Notes under the pieces: generated by a model | Database searches by the model: none | What the model saw: the letters and a program-made list of their open reading frames with translations, nothing else | Told to the model about the DNA's origin: nothing | Program-made: the position numbers and the translations under genes | Source of the DNA: Colimorpha sp045639845 | Lineage (GTDB): Bacteria > Bacteroidota > Bacteroidia > Bacteroidales > P3 | Reading direction: 5' to 3' | DNA length: 50,383 nucleotides | Assembly (NCBI GenBank): GCA_045639845.1 | Contig: JAZUDW010000027.1 | Location: 1-50,383 of the forward strand | In this document: piece by piece, positions 1 through 7,280 of the stretch | Layout of the letters: each line of letters opens with the position of its first letter | How positions within the stretch are numbered: the first letter of the stretch is position 1

Positions 1-736
1 AGTTGTATGCAATACCAGTAGTAATGATACCAAGTTTATGATCAGCACCTTCAATGTACTGATTGAAACCAGACTCTTCACTACTCTTGGTGAAAGCAGG
101 CTGTTTATCAATAAGATCACGATAGAGACGCTTAGCGTTTACGGGAAGGAGCACGAAACTTGCAGGATTGGAAGGACTGCTCAGAGGATTCTGAGGCAAA
201 GCCTCACGACGCTCTACACCAGCACGGCTGTGAGCCAAACGGGTAGGAATACGATAAAGGATTGGGGTTCCGAGTTTTTCGGAAAGCTCATAACCGAAGA
301 ACACCATATCATAAGCCTCTTGCTGATTAGAGGGCTCGAGCATGGGTATCATAGCCCAATGACCGTAGTAACGGCTATCTTGTTCGTCTTGAGAAGAGAA
401 CATACTGGGGTCGTCAGCAACAACCACAATCACGCCTTTGGTACCGATGATGGCAGCATTCATAAAGGGGTCGCCACACACATTGAGACCAACATGTTTC
501 ATACAAGTCATAGCACGCTTGCCAGCATAAGCCACACCAATGGAGGCTTCGAGAGCCGTTTTCTCATTTGCGCACCAGTTGGCAACAATACCTTTTTCTT
601 TTGCCTCTTTCGATTTGATCACATATTCAGTAATCTGGGTGGAGGGAGTACCCGGGTAGCTATTGATAGCGCTACCACCTGCATCGATAAATGCTTGAGC
701 GATTGCTTCGTCGCCCAGAAGAAGGGTTTTGGACAT
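1..736 (-). CDS. iorA: Indolepyruvate:ferredoxin oxidoreductase alpha subunit, N-terminal part (cut by window start)
   Basis: IorA oxidatively decarboxylates aryl pyruvates from aromatic amino acids (indolepyruvate, phenylpyruvate) to aryl-acetyl-CoA, using thiamine diphosphate and reducing ferredoxin, in the cytoplasm with IorB. The ATG is at 734-736 on the minus strand and the frame stays open to base 1, giving about 245 residues of a family usually near 530-600. Visible hallmarks are MSKTLLLGDEAIAQAF at the start, the SYPGTPSTQITEY motif around residue 25-37 and NEKTALEASIGVAYAGKRA around 57-75, which belong to the pyrimidine-binding domain of 2-oxoacid:ferredoxin oxidoreductases. The TPP-binding and 4Fe-4S domains, and probably iorB, lie beyond the window. 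A good Bacteroidetes promoter lies at 790-820, so the gene probably has its own transcript. Confidence 0.9.
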   Translation of the reverse strand, partial: MSKTLLLGDEAIAQAFIDAGGSAINSYPGTPSTQITEYVIKSKEAKEKGIVANWCANEKTALEASIGVAYAGKRAMTCMKHVGLNVCGDPFMNAAIIGTKGVIVVVADDPSMFSSQDEQDSRYYGHWAMIPMLEPSNQQEAYDMVFFGYELSEKLGTPILYRIPTRLAHSRAGVERREALPQNPLSSPSNPASFVLLPVNAKRLYRDLIDKQPAFTKSSEESGFNQYIEGADHKLGIITTGIAYN

Positions 737-789
737 ATCTATCTATATTTGTATTATTTAATTTTAAAACTAATGATATAATATCTTTG

Positions 790-820
790 CAAAGATAGGA
801 ATACTTTTTGAATTGGCAAT
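790..820 (-). promoter_or_regulatory. Bacteroidetes-type promoter for iorA
   Basis: On the minus strand the sequence reads ATTG, 19 nt, TATCTTTG (-33 at 817-820, -7 at 790-797). This is the spacing of the Bacteroidetes sigma-ABfr consensus (TTTG, 19-21 nt, TAnnTTTG). It gives a leader of about 45-50 nt before the iorA ATG. The -7 element is half of the perfect palindrome TATCTTTGCAAAGATA (782-797), so a mirror -7 also faces the plus strand. Confidence 0.7.
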
Positions 821-916
821 ATTTTTTTCAATTCCTACACCCTCAGCAATATTATACAATTCCATCAATACTACGATCAGAAACAACTGATACAGATCAA
901 ATCGTCAGCAAATCCT

Positions 917-1363
917 TCAATGTTTGGAAATATTACCCAGCATGGCTTTAATGTTATTGAGGATCCCACTTAAGTCAACATTACTGGACTTACCACCCAA
1001 CAAACTTTGCAAGGCACTAATATCCACACCATTGAGTTTAGACAACAGCGATTTAACCAAGCCCTCTGAATCTTTTGCACTTCCAAGAGCCGCTGCGAGC
1101 GACTGTGCCAGATTACCATTAATAAGCCCGCTTATACTATTTGCATCCACCTTCTTCCCATCCATAGCTGCTCCCAAAACACTCTTAATGATACCAGCCA
1201 TATTGTCTTGCACACCTTTGGTGTATTCGGATGCAACTCCGTGTTGCTTAAACAGAACACCAATAATATCCGAAGCTTTACCTACAGCAGACCGCGTTGC
1301 TGCTTCTTTTCCCATGTCACCGAGCATTTTCTTGCCCACATTCATTAGATTGCCAAAGTCCAT
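917..1363 (-). CDS. Small hypothetical helical protein
   Basis: 148 residues, not recognised. The ATG at 1361-1363 opens MDFGNLMNVGKKMLGDMGKE. There is no signal peptide or obvious membrane span. The composition is rich in Gly, Ala, Ser, Leu and Lys, with recurring amphipathic stretches (around 55-66, 84-96, 103-115 and 126-148), suggesting a soluble all-helical protein. No catalytic motif is visible. It could be a remote member of the small helical YidB/DUF937-like group, but this is only an impression. It lies upstream of iorA on the same strand with a 180-nt gap and has its own well-formed promoter at 1475-1505, so it is a real gene but probably not functionally tied to iorA. Confidence 0.65.
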   Translation of the reverse strand: MDFGNLMNVGKKMLGDMGKEAATRSAVGKASDIIGVLFKQHGVASEYTKGVQDNMAGIIKSVLGAAMDGKKVDANSISGLINGNLAQSLAAALGSAKDSEGLVKSLLSKLNGVDISALQSLLGGKSSNVDLSGILNNIKAMLGNISKH

Positions 1364-1474
1364 GATTCATGTTGTTTATGTTAATAATTCACCAATTCGA
1401 AACGAGCGCCATTCCAATATAAACTCCACAACAAGAATAGTTCACCCGATGGACACGCACATCGTTTCTGACTG

Positions 1475-1505
1475 CAAAGATACACCTTTTTCTTCAGATA
1501 ACAAA
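1475..1505 (-). promoter_or_regulatory. Bacteroidetes-type promoter for the small hypothetical gene
   Basis: The minus strand reads TTTG (1502-1505), exactly 19 nt, then TATCTTTG (1475-1482). This is a perfect match to the consensus -33 and -7 boxes. The ATG lies about 110 nt downstream at 1363, leaving a leader of roughly 105 nt. Confidence 0.75.
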
Positions 1506-2218
1506 ACAACCTAGGGCATAAACGACCTACTTATTCACCACCAAAGTTTGTACAGACAACAACAAGGCATCATGTAGTGGGTTACTCTACCATTGTATCA
1601 AGTTGCGAAAGACGTCGAGCCCCACCGATTGGGAGATAACGACGGTAAAAAGATATGCTTTTTGTATATATAAACGATAGATTGTCTACAAATTAACAAA
1701 AATGTTTATAGTCTAACGTAATAGAAAAAAAATCGTTCACGGCACTGCCATCAGCGACACTCATCAAGCAAGGGGGGGGGATTTGAGAAAACACTAGCAT
1801 AATAGTTCTTTAAAAAGAATAGAACCAGTTTGAAACATACCCTTCGCACGATAATGGTTGCATATTTAGTCCTCTCATGCCATTATTATTTCATATCCCC
1901 CAAAATTCAGAATGGAAAAAGAAAAGATGCAACACAGCTACAGATTAAAGACATTAGACGTTGTATATCTATCGTTTGCAAAAATAGCCAAACAACAATC
2001 AAACACACACATTCAAATGAATATCATACAATTAAGCATATCAAAACAAAACCAAAGGAATCATCAAGGATGATTTTAGGCATAAAACACAAAAATAGCC
2101 AGCAACATGCACGCAAAAATGGCATGCTCAAGGTTACAATCATAAAAAAAATTACATCATTAAAAAGCTATATACCAGTAATTAAAGCACAACTCGAAAC
2201 AAAAAGATACAAAAAAAA
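1506..2218. other. Intergenic stretch, no convincing gene
   Basis: About 710 nt between the promoter of the small hypothetical gene and the tRNA promoter. It is AT-rich and becomes extremely A-rich from about 1900 onwards. A run of nine G lies at 1772-1780. A TTG-started 133-residue lysine-rich frame at 1830-2231 follows the A-rich composition and has no recognisable domain. I see no RNA gene or terminator. Confidence 0.5.
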
Positions 2219-2249
2219 TTTGGTAGTATAAAAAAATACCGTATCTTTG
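2219..2249 (+). promoter_or_regulatory. Promoter of the tRNA-Leu operon
   Basis: TTTG at 2219-2222, then 19 nt, then TATCTTTG at 2242-2249. This exact Bacteroidetes consensus lies 33 nt upstream of the first tRNA base. Confidence 0.8.
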
Positions 2250-2282
2250 CAATCGCTTTTCGGGAGAGACAATCCGAAATAA

Positions 2283-2369
2283 GCCCAGGTGGTGAAATTG
2301 GTAGACACGCTACTTTGAGGGGGTAGTGCCGATTAAGGCGTGCAAGTTCAAGTCTTGTCCTGGGCACCA
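2283..2369 (+). tRNA. tRNA-Leu (anticodon GAG)
   Basis: 87 nt including an encoded CCA. The acceptor stem GCCCAGG pairs with CCTGGGC. The anticodon stem CTACT/GGTAG closes the loop TTGAGGG, giving anticodon GAG, which reads CUC and CUU. A long variable arm and the T-arm GTTCAAGTC complete a class II leucine tRNA. It is co-transcribed with the next tRNA-Leu, 26 nt downstream. Confidence 0.95.
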
Positions 2370-2395
2370 ATCTAAACAAAAGATATCCGATACAA

Positions 2396-2480
2396 GCCCG
2401 GGTGGCGGAATTGGTAGACGCGTACGTTTCAGGTGCGTATTTCGCAAGGAGTGCAGGTTCAAGTCCTGTTCCGGGCACCA
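2396..2480 (+). tRNA. tRNA-Leu (anticodon CAG)
   Basis: 85 nt including an encoded CCA. The acceptor stem GCCCGGG pairs with TCCGGGC (one wobble at the inner end). The anticodon stem TACGT/GCGTA closes the loop TTCAGGT, giving anticodon CAG, which reads CUG. It has a long variable arm and T-arm GTTCAAGTC. It is the second gene of the tRNA-Leu unit and is followed by a terminator at 2491-2532. Confidence 0.95.
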
Positions 2481-2490
2481 ACAAGGAATT

Positions 2491-2532
2491 GCAAGTATTG
2501 TTAAAACAAATACTTGCGATTTTTCTTTTTGT
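2491..2532 (+). terminator. Rho-independent terminator of the tRNA-Leu operon
   Basis: The stem GCAAGTATT (2491-2499) pairs with AATACTTGC (2509-2517), followed by a T-rich tract (2520-2532). Confidence 0.8.
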
Positions 2533-3055
2533 CTCTATTCCCCAATTTTGGCCATATTTGGCCATAATTTCTAATTATTATATTCTTTACAATTGCAATG
2601 AAATTTGCCTGGAATGAGGATTACCTATCTGATCTAACACAATAATTAGGCAAAAAAATGTGTAATCCGTTTTACTTGGTCCGCTGCGCAATCCTTACAG
2701 GAACATTATCGAAGTCCACTGGACTTCTTCACACTGTTGGCTATATCGACCATTGGGCTACTCTGCAAGTAGGAACTTGAAGGCGACATACTCAAAGGGC
2801 GCCGAACCTTTTTCGTCCTTCTTTTGTTCTCCGCTAGGCCTCCTTAGAGTGTTGGCTTTGTCCTCGGCATCGCTATCGGCATTGACCGAACTTCTTTTCA
2901 TAGACCGCTATGCACCTTCGTCTCAACTCCAAAATATCTCAACAATCTAAAGCAAAATAGTGCTACCCTAAGTTCTGCGACTGCAATGAAGCAAACTTAT
3001 TATTGCATCATCACTTTGTAAATACTCCAACTTGACAAAAAATGCGGTTGGGTGG

Positions 3056-3184
3056 CTTGGGTGCTCTATTTTATATATTACTTTTATAGAAAAAGATTTA
3101 TTATTAGAAAATCGTTTTACTTTTTTAATAATAAATAAATTCCTATAAATGTATATAGGAAATGGGCCACCCAGAGCACCCAAG
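3056..3184. repeat. Long-arm inverted repeat, possible small element remnant
   Basis: CTTGGGTGCTCT (3056-3067) is repeated as its exact reverse complement AGAGCACCCAAG (3173-3184). GGGTGGC and GCCACCC lie next to the two arms. The space between holds AT-rich palindromes, including TCCTATA-AATG-TATAtAGGA near 3141-3160. This resembles a MITE-like or attenuator structure, but no target-site duplication was identified. Confidence 0.45.
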
Positions 3185-3236
3185 GTGCCCTGAAGGAACA
3201 ATAAAAATAGATTCGCGCACGCGCGAAGGCGAAAAT

Positions 3237-3325
3237 ACAGAGCTCTGATTTTTGAAATAAGACACTCTTCTCATCCATGTACAGAACTCTGCTAAAGGCA
3301 TAGCAGACACTCTTCTCGGCAGCAG
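3237..3325. repeat. Imperfect 45-bp tandem duplication
   Basis: Two adjacent units of about 44-45 bp each begin TACAGAnCTCTG and end GACACTCTTCTC; the middles have diverged. They lie inside the non-coding 3117-3824 frame. Confidence 0.6.
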
Positions 3326-3482
3326 AATGGAGGTGCTGTCTTCTGGTAGGTGGATATAAAGAGTCATCTTCGTCATAAAAGTTCAACTTGGAATACTTTT
3401 GCAAAAGTATGAATAATTTTGAAATTACAGCAGCGAATTTGTCTTTTTTACGCGAAAAACATTTCATCCCACCCATGAAAAT

Positions 3483-3585
3483 CTTCCATTGGAGGAATTT
3501 TGCCTTTCTTGTATCTGTATGGCCAATAAATATGGGGAAAATGAATAATATTTCATCAAAATAAAACTTCCAATGGAGGAATTTG
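3483..3585. repeat. Direct repeat CTTCCAwTGGAGGAATTT, two copies
   Basis: CTTCCATTGGAGGAATTT starts at 3483 and CTTCCAATGGAGGAATTT starts at 3567, 84 bp apart, differing only at the centre of the CCAwTGG core. Flanking ATTTCATC motifs also recur. The function is unknown. Confidence 0.6.
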
Positions 3586-4583
3586 TTTTTCGTCCCAAAA
3601 TATTTTACGTGAAAATTGATCAATTCGGACAAAGACATCCTTTCTCCTTGCCTCACTACAGCCTCAAAAAACAAAAATGAAAACGGGTGGATCTTTCCAA
3701 AATGCATGTAAAAAGGCGTCGATACCAAGCATATTAATAGGTGAACAGTGATCAGTAAACCGTAATCAGTGACAGTGATCCGACATATGTATTCACAGGG
3801 AGGTATTGTCCGATTACTGATCACAATAGCTCAAATCACCAATCACTGATTTCCGATCACTAATCAAAATTATTTATTGAAATAAATATCCAATTCATGG
3901 CAATTAATCTTTGCCTGAAACATGCAAATCTTTATTTATGCCTTCGAAAAGCAAAATAAATGGCGAATTATTCCATGAATTAATCCGTATGCAGGATTTA
4001 TCCTATTCTCTGTAGCAGGAGACAGAAGTTTAGGCTTTTTTTTTGTAATAATATCGCGAGGAGGAGTTGAAAACATCGATGCACTATTCACAAATATGTC
4101 TGCTTATAAATAGTTGGGAATCTGGTCTCTGCCTTTTGTTTCCCGTATATGAATATTTACCTAGTGCTGTTGCAGTGTCTCCCGAATAAGTCAACTATCA
4201 TTTCAGTTGCTGTTTTTACCTCTTAAAAAGCGGTAGTCTGGACTTTCAATAATCGCTCATTATTTCTTGTTTGTTGTCAATGTTGTTTATAATCAGTTGT
4301 TTTTGTATGGATGGCTCTTTTTTTGTATTGTTTGTTACTGATGGGACAGTGCGACAAGTGCCGTTTATTTTCCTAAAATTACTTCGCGAAGGGGGGTATT
4401 GATCACTTCGATGATCTACTCAATAAGTCAATCCACGCGTAAAGTTTGTGTATAGACCGTCACTTGTGGAACTGTAACCCATGGCGAAAACCGATTCGAC
4501 CATAATATAATGTACGCTTGCGCATGAACTATTATATATGCGTTGGTGCGTAGATGCGTCCACAGGTTGCTGCTGGGTATGTA

Positions 4584-4650
4584 GCAGCCTGCTGCAGGCA
4601 ATGACACAACGGGCTGCAAGCTACAGAGCAGCCTACTGTGGGCGATGGGG
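4584..4650. repeat. GCAGCC hairpin repeat, one full copy plus a partial copy
   Basis: GTAGCAGCCTGCTG opens the element. GCAGCCTG (4584-4591) can pair with CGGGCTGC (4610-4617). A partial second copy follows at about 4626-4650 (GAGCAGCCTACTGTGGGC). The same element occurs at 30501-30534, so this is a dispersed extragenic palindrome family. Confidence 0.65.
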
Positions 4651-5089
4651 GGAGTGAGTGTGTTGGTTCTCTATTTATAGAGAAAATAATTTTTCATTGT
4701 ATTGGTCTTGTTACCTCCTTGCAGAAGGGGCTTTGTCGGTGTCTGGACTATGATGGTCGGGCACCGATGTCAGCAATCTCGAAGAATGACTTTGCAAAAA
4801 TACAACTTTTTTCTTTACAGACAATAAAAATATTGGTAATCGGATTCCCCAAACGAATCCTTTTTACGATTTCGGTCACGCTATTTGGGGAAATGGCCGT
4901 TTCTCCAAATGGATCTCTGGTGAGAATTTTACGTAAAATTATATATCATACAAATTTGGCTGGCTAAGCTCGCCACCAAAGGTGCCGTAGGGGTGTGAAA
5001 AATGAATTTTTCTACTTTGTTGTATATTCGGAATACAAAGCACACACTATCCATTGATGGAGAATATGGGTTCGACAACGGTGTGTCGC

Positions 5090-5133
5090 ATAAAAGAAAC
5101 AACTCACGTGTCGAGTGCTCGATACGTGAGTTG
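5090..5133 (-). terminator. Terminator downstream of apbE-yicC
   Basis: A 16-bp stem (5100-5115 with 5118-5133) with a single G-T wobble. On the minus strand it is followed by TTTCTTTTATG. It lies about 150 nt after the yicC stop. Confidence 0.8.
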
Positions 5134-5280
5134 CCTTCGTTGGATCGTTAGTTCTTGTTAATGTACCGTTGTTTTTTCTTTTCGTTTAGTTATTCTGGTT
5201 CAGATTATCTGATTTGCCAAAAGAGCAAGGCTTGTTGTGTGGCCTTCGCATCGTAGGAAGGTAGAGCCTAGGCGAGAGGA

Positions 5281-6150
5281 CTATAGGATGTTGCCTAATT
5301 GCTCTTTGATTTTTTCTAACTCGTCTTTCATCTCTACCACGAGGCGCTGAATCTGCACGTGGTTGGCTTTGGATCCTGTGGTGTTGATCTCTCGGCCCAT
5401 CTCTTGGGCTATGAAAGAGAGTTTCTTTCCGGAGCTCTCTTCGTGGTCCATGGTGGTGCGGAAGTAGTCGATGTGTTTCTGCAGACGTACTTTTTCTTCG
5501 GTGATGTCGAGCTTCTCGAGATAGTAGATGAGCTCTTGCTCGAAGCGGTTCTCGTCGACGTTGGTGATGGCTGCATCGCTGAGGAATTTGCGTATGCGGT
5601 CTTTGGCGGTCTGGATGCGCTCGGCTTCGTAGGTGGGTATCTCACGTAGTTTCTGCTCGATGAGATCAACGTGCTTGTGGAAGTCGTTCTGGAGTATGGT
5701 GCCTTCGTGTTGGCGGAAATGATCGACGGTGTCGATGGCTTGTTCGATGTGGGGGAGGAGATCCTGCCACTCGGTGTCGGTGAGCTCGTCGTCGTGGGTG
5801 GCATCCCAGATGTCGGGTTGGCTGATGATGCTTTGGAGGAGTATGTGGCCTGGGGTGGCAACGTTGAGGTGCTGGGCGAGGGCGCTGAGCTGGGCGTAGC
5901 GGGCCTGGGCCAACTCGCTGTTGAGGGTGCTCTGACTATCGGCAGTGGCCTCTTCGCTGAGGATGAAGTCGATTTTGCCGCGTTCGAGACGGTTGAGGAG
6001 GGTGCGTATGTGGAGCTCGTGGCTGCGGTAGCGCGAGGGGATCTTTACGTTGGCATCCATCTGTTTGCTATTGAGGGTCTTAATCTCTATGATGATGTTT
6101 TTTCCGTTGATGATGCATTGTTGTTTGGCGTAGCCTGTCATGGATTTCAT
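5281..6150 (-). CDS. yicC: YicC-family endoribonuclease
   Basis: 289 residues, normal length for the family. It starts MKSMTGYAKQ, the standard YicC N-terminus (the MTGYG/A-like motif), and has ... VEIKTLNSKQMDANVKIPSR-type sequence near 20-40. The C-terminal DUF1732-type part contains EQELIYYLEKLDITEEKVRL, KLSFIAQEMGREINTTGSKA and a final KDELEKIKEQ. YicC proteins are cytoplasmic ribonucleases implicated in RNA turnover in other bacteria; the exact substrate here is unknown. The ATG at 6148-6150 lies 27 nt after the apbE stop, so the two genes are probably one transcript that ends at the hairpin 5090-5133. Confidence 0.92.
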   Translation of the reverse strand: MKSMTGYAKQQCIINGKNIIIEIKTLNSKQMDANVKIPSRYRSHELHIRTLLNRLERGKIDFILSEEATADSQSTLNSELAQARYAQLSALAQHLNVATPGHILLQSIISQPDIWDATHDDELTDTEWQDLLPHIEQAIDTVDHFRQHEGTILQNDFHKHVDLIEQKLREIPTYEAERIQTAKDRIRKFLSDAAITNVDENRFEQELIYYLEKLDITEEKVRLQKHIDYFRTTMDHEESSGKKLSFIAQEMGREINTTGSKANHVQIQRLVVEMKDELEKIKEQLGNIL

Positions 6151-6177
6151 AGCGGGTGTACTTTCTTGTTGTGGTGG

Positions 6178-7215
6178 TTATTGGTGTTGCTGGTCGGTGA
6201 GGTATTGCTCAAACTGGCTGGTGGCAAAGGTGCGGTATTCGCCGTCTTGGTTGTAGATAAAGAATACGGCTTGTACCATGGGGTCGTCGGGGTGGTCGTC
6301 GATGAAGCGTAGCGACTGCTCGAGGCCCATGACCATGAACATGGTGCAGAGGGCGTCGGCACGCCAGGCGTAGCGGTCGATGACGGTGACGCTGAGCAGG
6401 GAGTGCTCTACAGGCCGACCGGTGGCGGGATTGATGGTATGGGAATATTTCACTCCGTTGTTCTCGTAGTACTTACGGTAGTTGCCTGAGGTGACTACGG
6501 ACATGTCGGTGAGTGCTATGGAGGTCTCTACTTCGGGGGCACTGTACTTGTTGTCGGCAGGCCGTTCGATGCCTACCACCCAGGGCTTTCCGTCGGGCTT
6601 TGTGCCACTGGAGCGCACTTCGCCGCCAACGTCGATGAGGTAGCGGTGTATGCCTTGACGGTCGAAATACTGTGCGATGAGATCGACGACGTAGCCTTGG
6701 GCTATGGCGTTGAAGTCGAGCTGGGTCTCAGGATGCTGCTTGACGATGGTGGGACGGCCGAGGCTGTCGGCACTGAGCTGGAGGGTGGAGAAGCCTGTGT
6801 ATTGCCGCAGACTGTCGATAACGGCATCGGTCATTTCGGCACGGTGTTCGAAGCCGAAGCCCCAGGCGTTGACGAGTTTGCCTACGGTGATGTCGAAAGC
6901 TCCGTAGGAGTAGTCGTAGATGCTACGCGACATCTGGTAGAGGTTGAGGAGGATGCTGTCGAGCTGCTGGGTCTCGTTGGCGTTGATGCGTCGCAGAAGC
7001 GACTGCTCTACCCACAGGGATGCGGAGCTGTCGAAGTGTAGGAAGATGGAGTCCATCTGTGGCTGGAAGTCGCGTCCGAGGCTGTCGTAGTATATTATGG
7101 AATAGTAGGAGCCTTGGGCTGTGCCGCTGAGACGTACGGGTTCGCGCATGGGATTGCGGCATGCGCTGAGCAGTATCACTGCTAGGGCTAGGAGTAGGGG
7201 GATGCGTTGTTTCAT
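6178..7215 (-). CDS. apbE: FAD:protein FMN transferase (ApbE), lipoprotein
   Basis: 345 residues. ApbE transfers FMN from FAD to a threonine of target proteins such as subunits of the Rnf and Nqr ion pumps, acting outside the inner membrane. A lipoprotein signal ends LLSAC (Cys19). Family features seen are the GTAQGSYYSIIYYD opening of the mature protein, VGKLVNAWGFG near 110, LDFNAIAQGYVVDLIA near 170, IDVGGEVRSSGTKPDGKPW near 195-213 and YSHTINPATGRPVEHSLLSVTV near 260. The last carries the expected H-T-I-(N/D)-P-x-T-G signature. It precedes yicC by 27 nt. The rnf or nqr targets are not in this window. The upstream terminator 7227-7258 separates it from the T9SS gene. Confidence 0.93.
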   Translation of the reverse strand: MKQRIPLLLALAVILLSACRNPMREPVRLSGTAQGSYYSIIYYDSLGRDFQPQMDSIFLHFDSSASLWVEQSLLRRINANETQQLDSILLNLYQMSRSIYDYSYGAFDITVGKLVNAWGFGFEHRAEMTDAVIDSLRQYTGFSTLQLSADSLGRPTIVKQHPETQLDFNAIAQGYVVDLIAQYFDRQGIHRYLIDVGGEVRSSGTKPDGKPWVVGIERPADNKYSAPEVETSIALTDMSVVTSGNYRKYYENNGVKYSHTINPATGRPVEHSLLSVTVIDRYAWRADALCTMFMVMGLEQSLRFIDDHPDDPMVQAVFFIYNQDGEYRTFATSQFEQYLTDQQHQ

Positions 7216-7226
7216 AGGATAAGAAA

Positions 7227-7258
7227 AAAAAGCGCCCGATGGGTATCGGACGCCTTTT
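7227..7258 (-). terminator. Terminator of the T9SS repeat-protein gene
   Basis: On the minus strand an AAAAGGCGTCCGAT / ATCGGGCGCTTTT stem with an ACCC loop is followed by eight T. It lies 22 nt after the stop of the 7281-8645 gene. Confidence 0.8.
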
Positions 7259-7280
7259 GCTATGTTGTGGCAGCCGTGTG

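Larger units (their letters stand above)
2533..5089. other. Long gene-poor region with decayed repeats
   Basis: About 2.5 kb between the tRNA terminator and the yicC terminator with no protein I can support. The longest frame (minus, 3117-3824, 235 residues) has no domain and contains the local repeats described separately. A GC-richer island at about 2680-2950 carries a 47-codon minus-strand frame with no recognisable product, and a perfect inverted repeat GAAGTCCA-C-TGGACTTC at 2711-2727. At 3720-3870 there are several GATCACTGAT-like motifs in both orientations. An inverted repeat based on AATTCATGG lies at about 3891-3986. The region looks like accumulated gene and element debris. Confidence 0.5.

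Noticed and set aside
38..781. 247-codon frame on the plus strand
   Set aside because: It is the antisense shadow of iorA, whose minus-strand translation carries clear family motifs.
1830..2231. 133-codon lysine-rich frame
   Set aside because: It starts with TTG, follows the local A-rich composition, has no domain and runs into the tRNA promoter.
2182..2565. 127-codon frame across the tRNA genes
   Set aside because: It is antisense to both tRNA-Leu genes; such frames are well-known false proteins.
3117..3824. 235-codon minus-strand frame as a real gene
   Set aside because: It is built partly from local tandem repeats, with no domain or promoter; kept only as an oddity.
5671..6312. 213-codon frame opposite yicC/apbE
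   Set aside because: It is a shadow of GC-rich codons in the real minus-strand genes.
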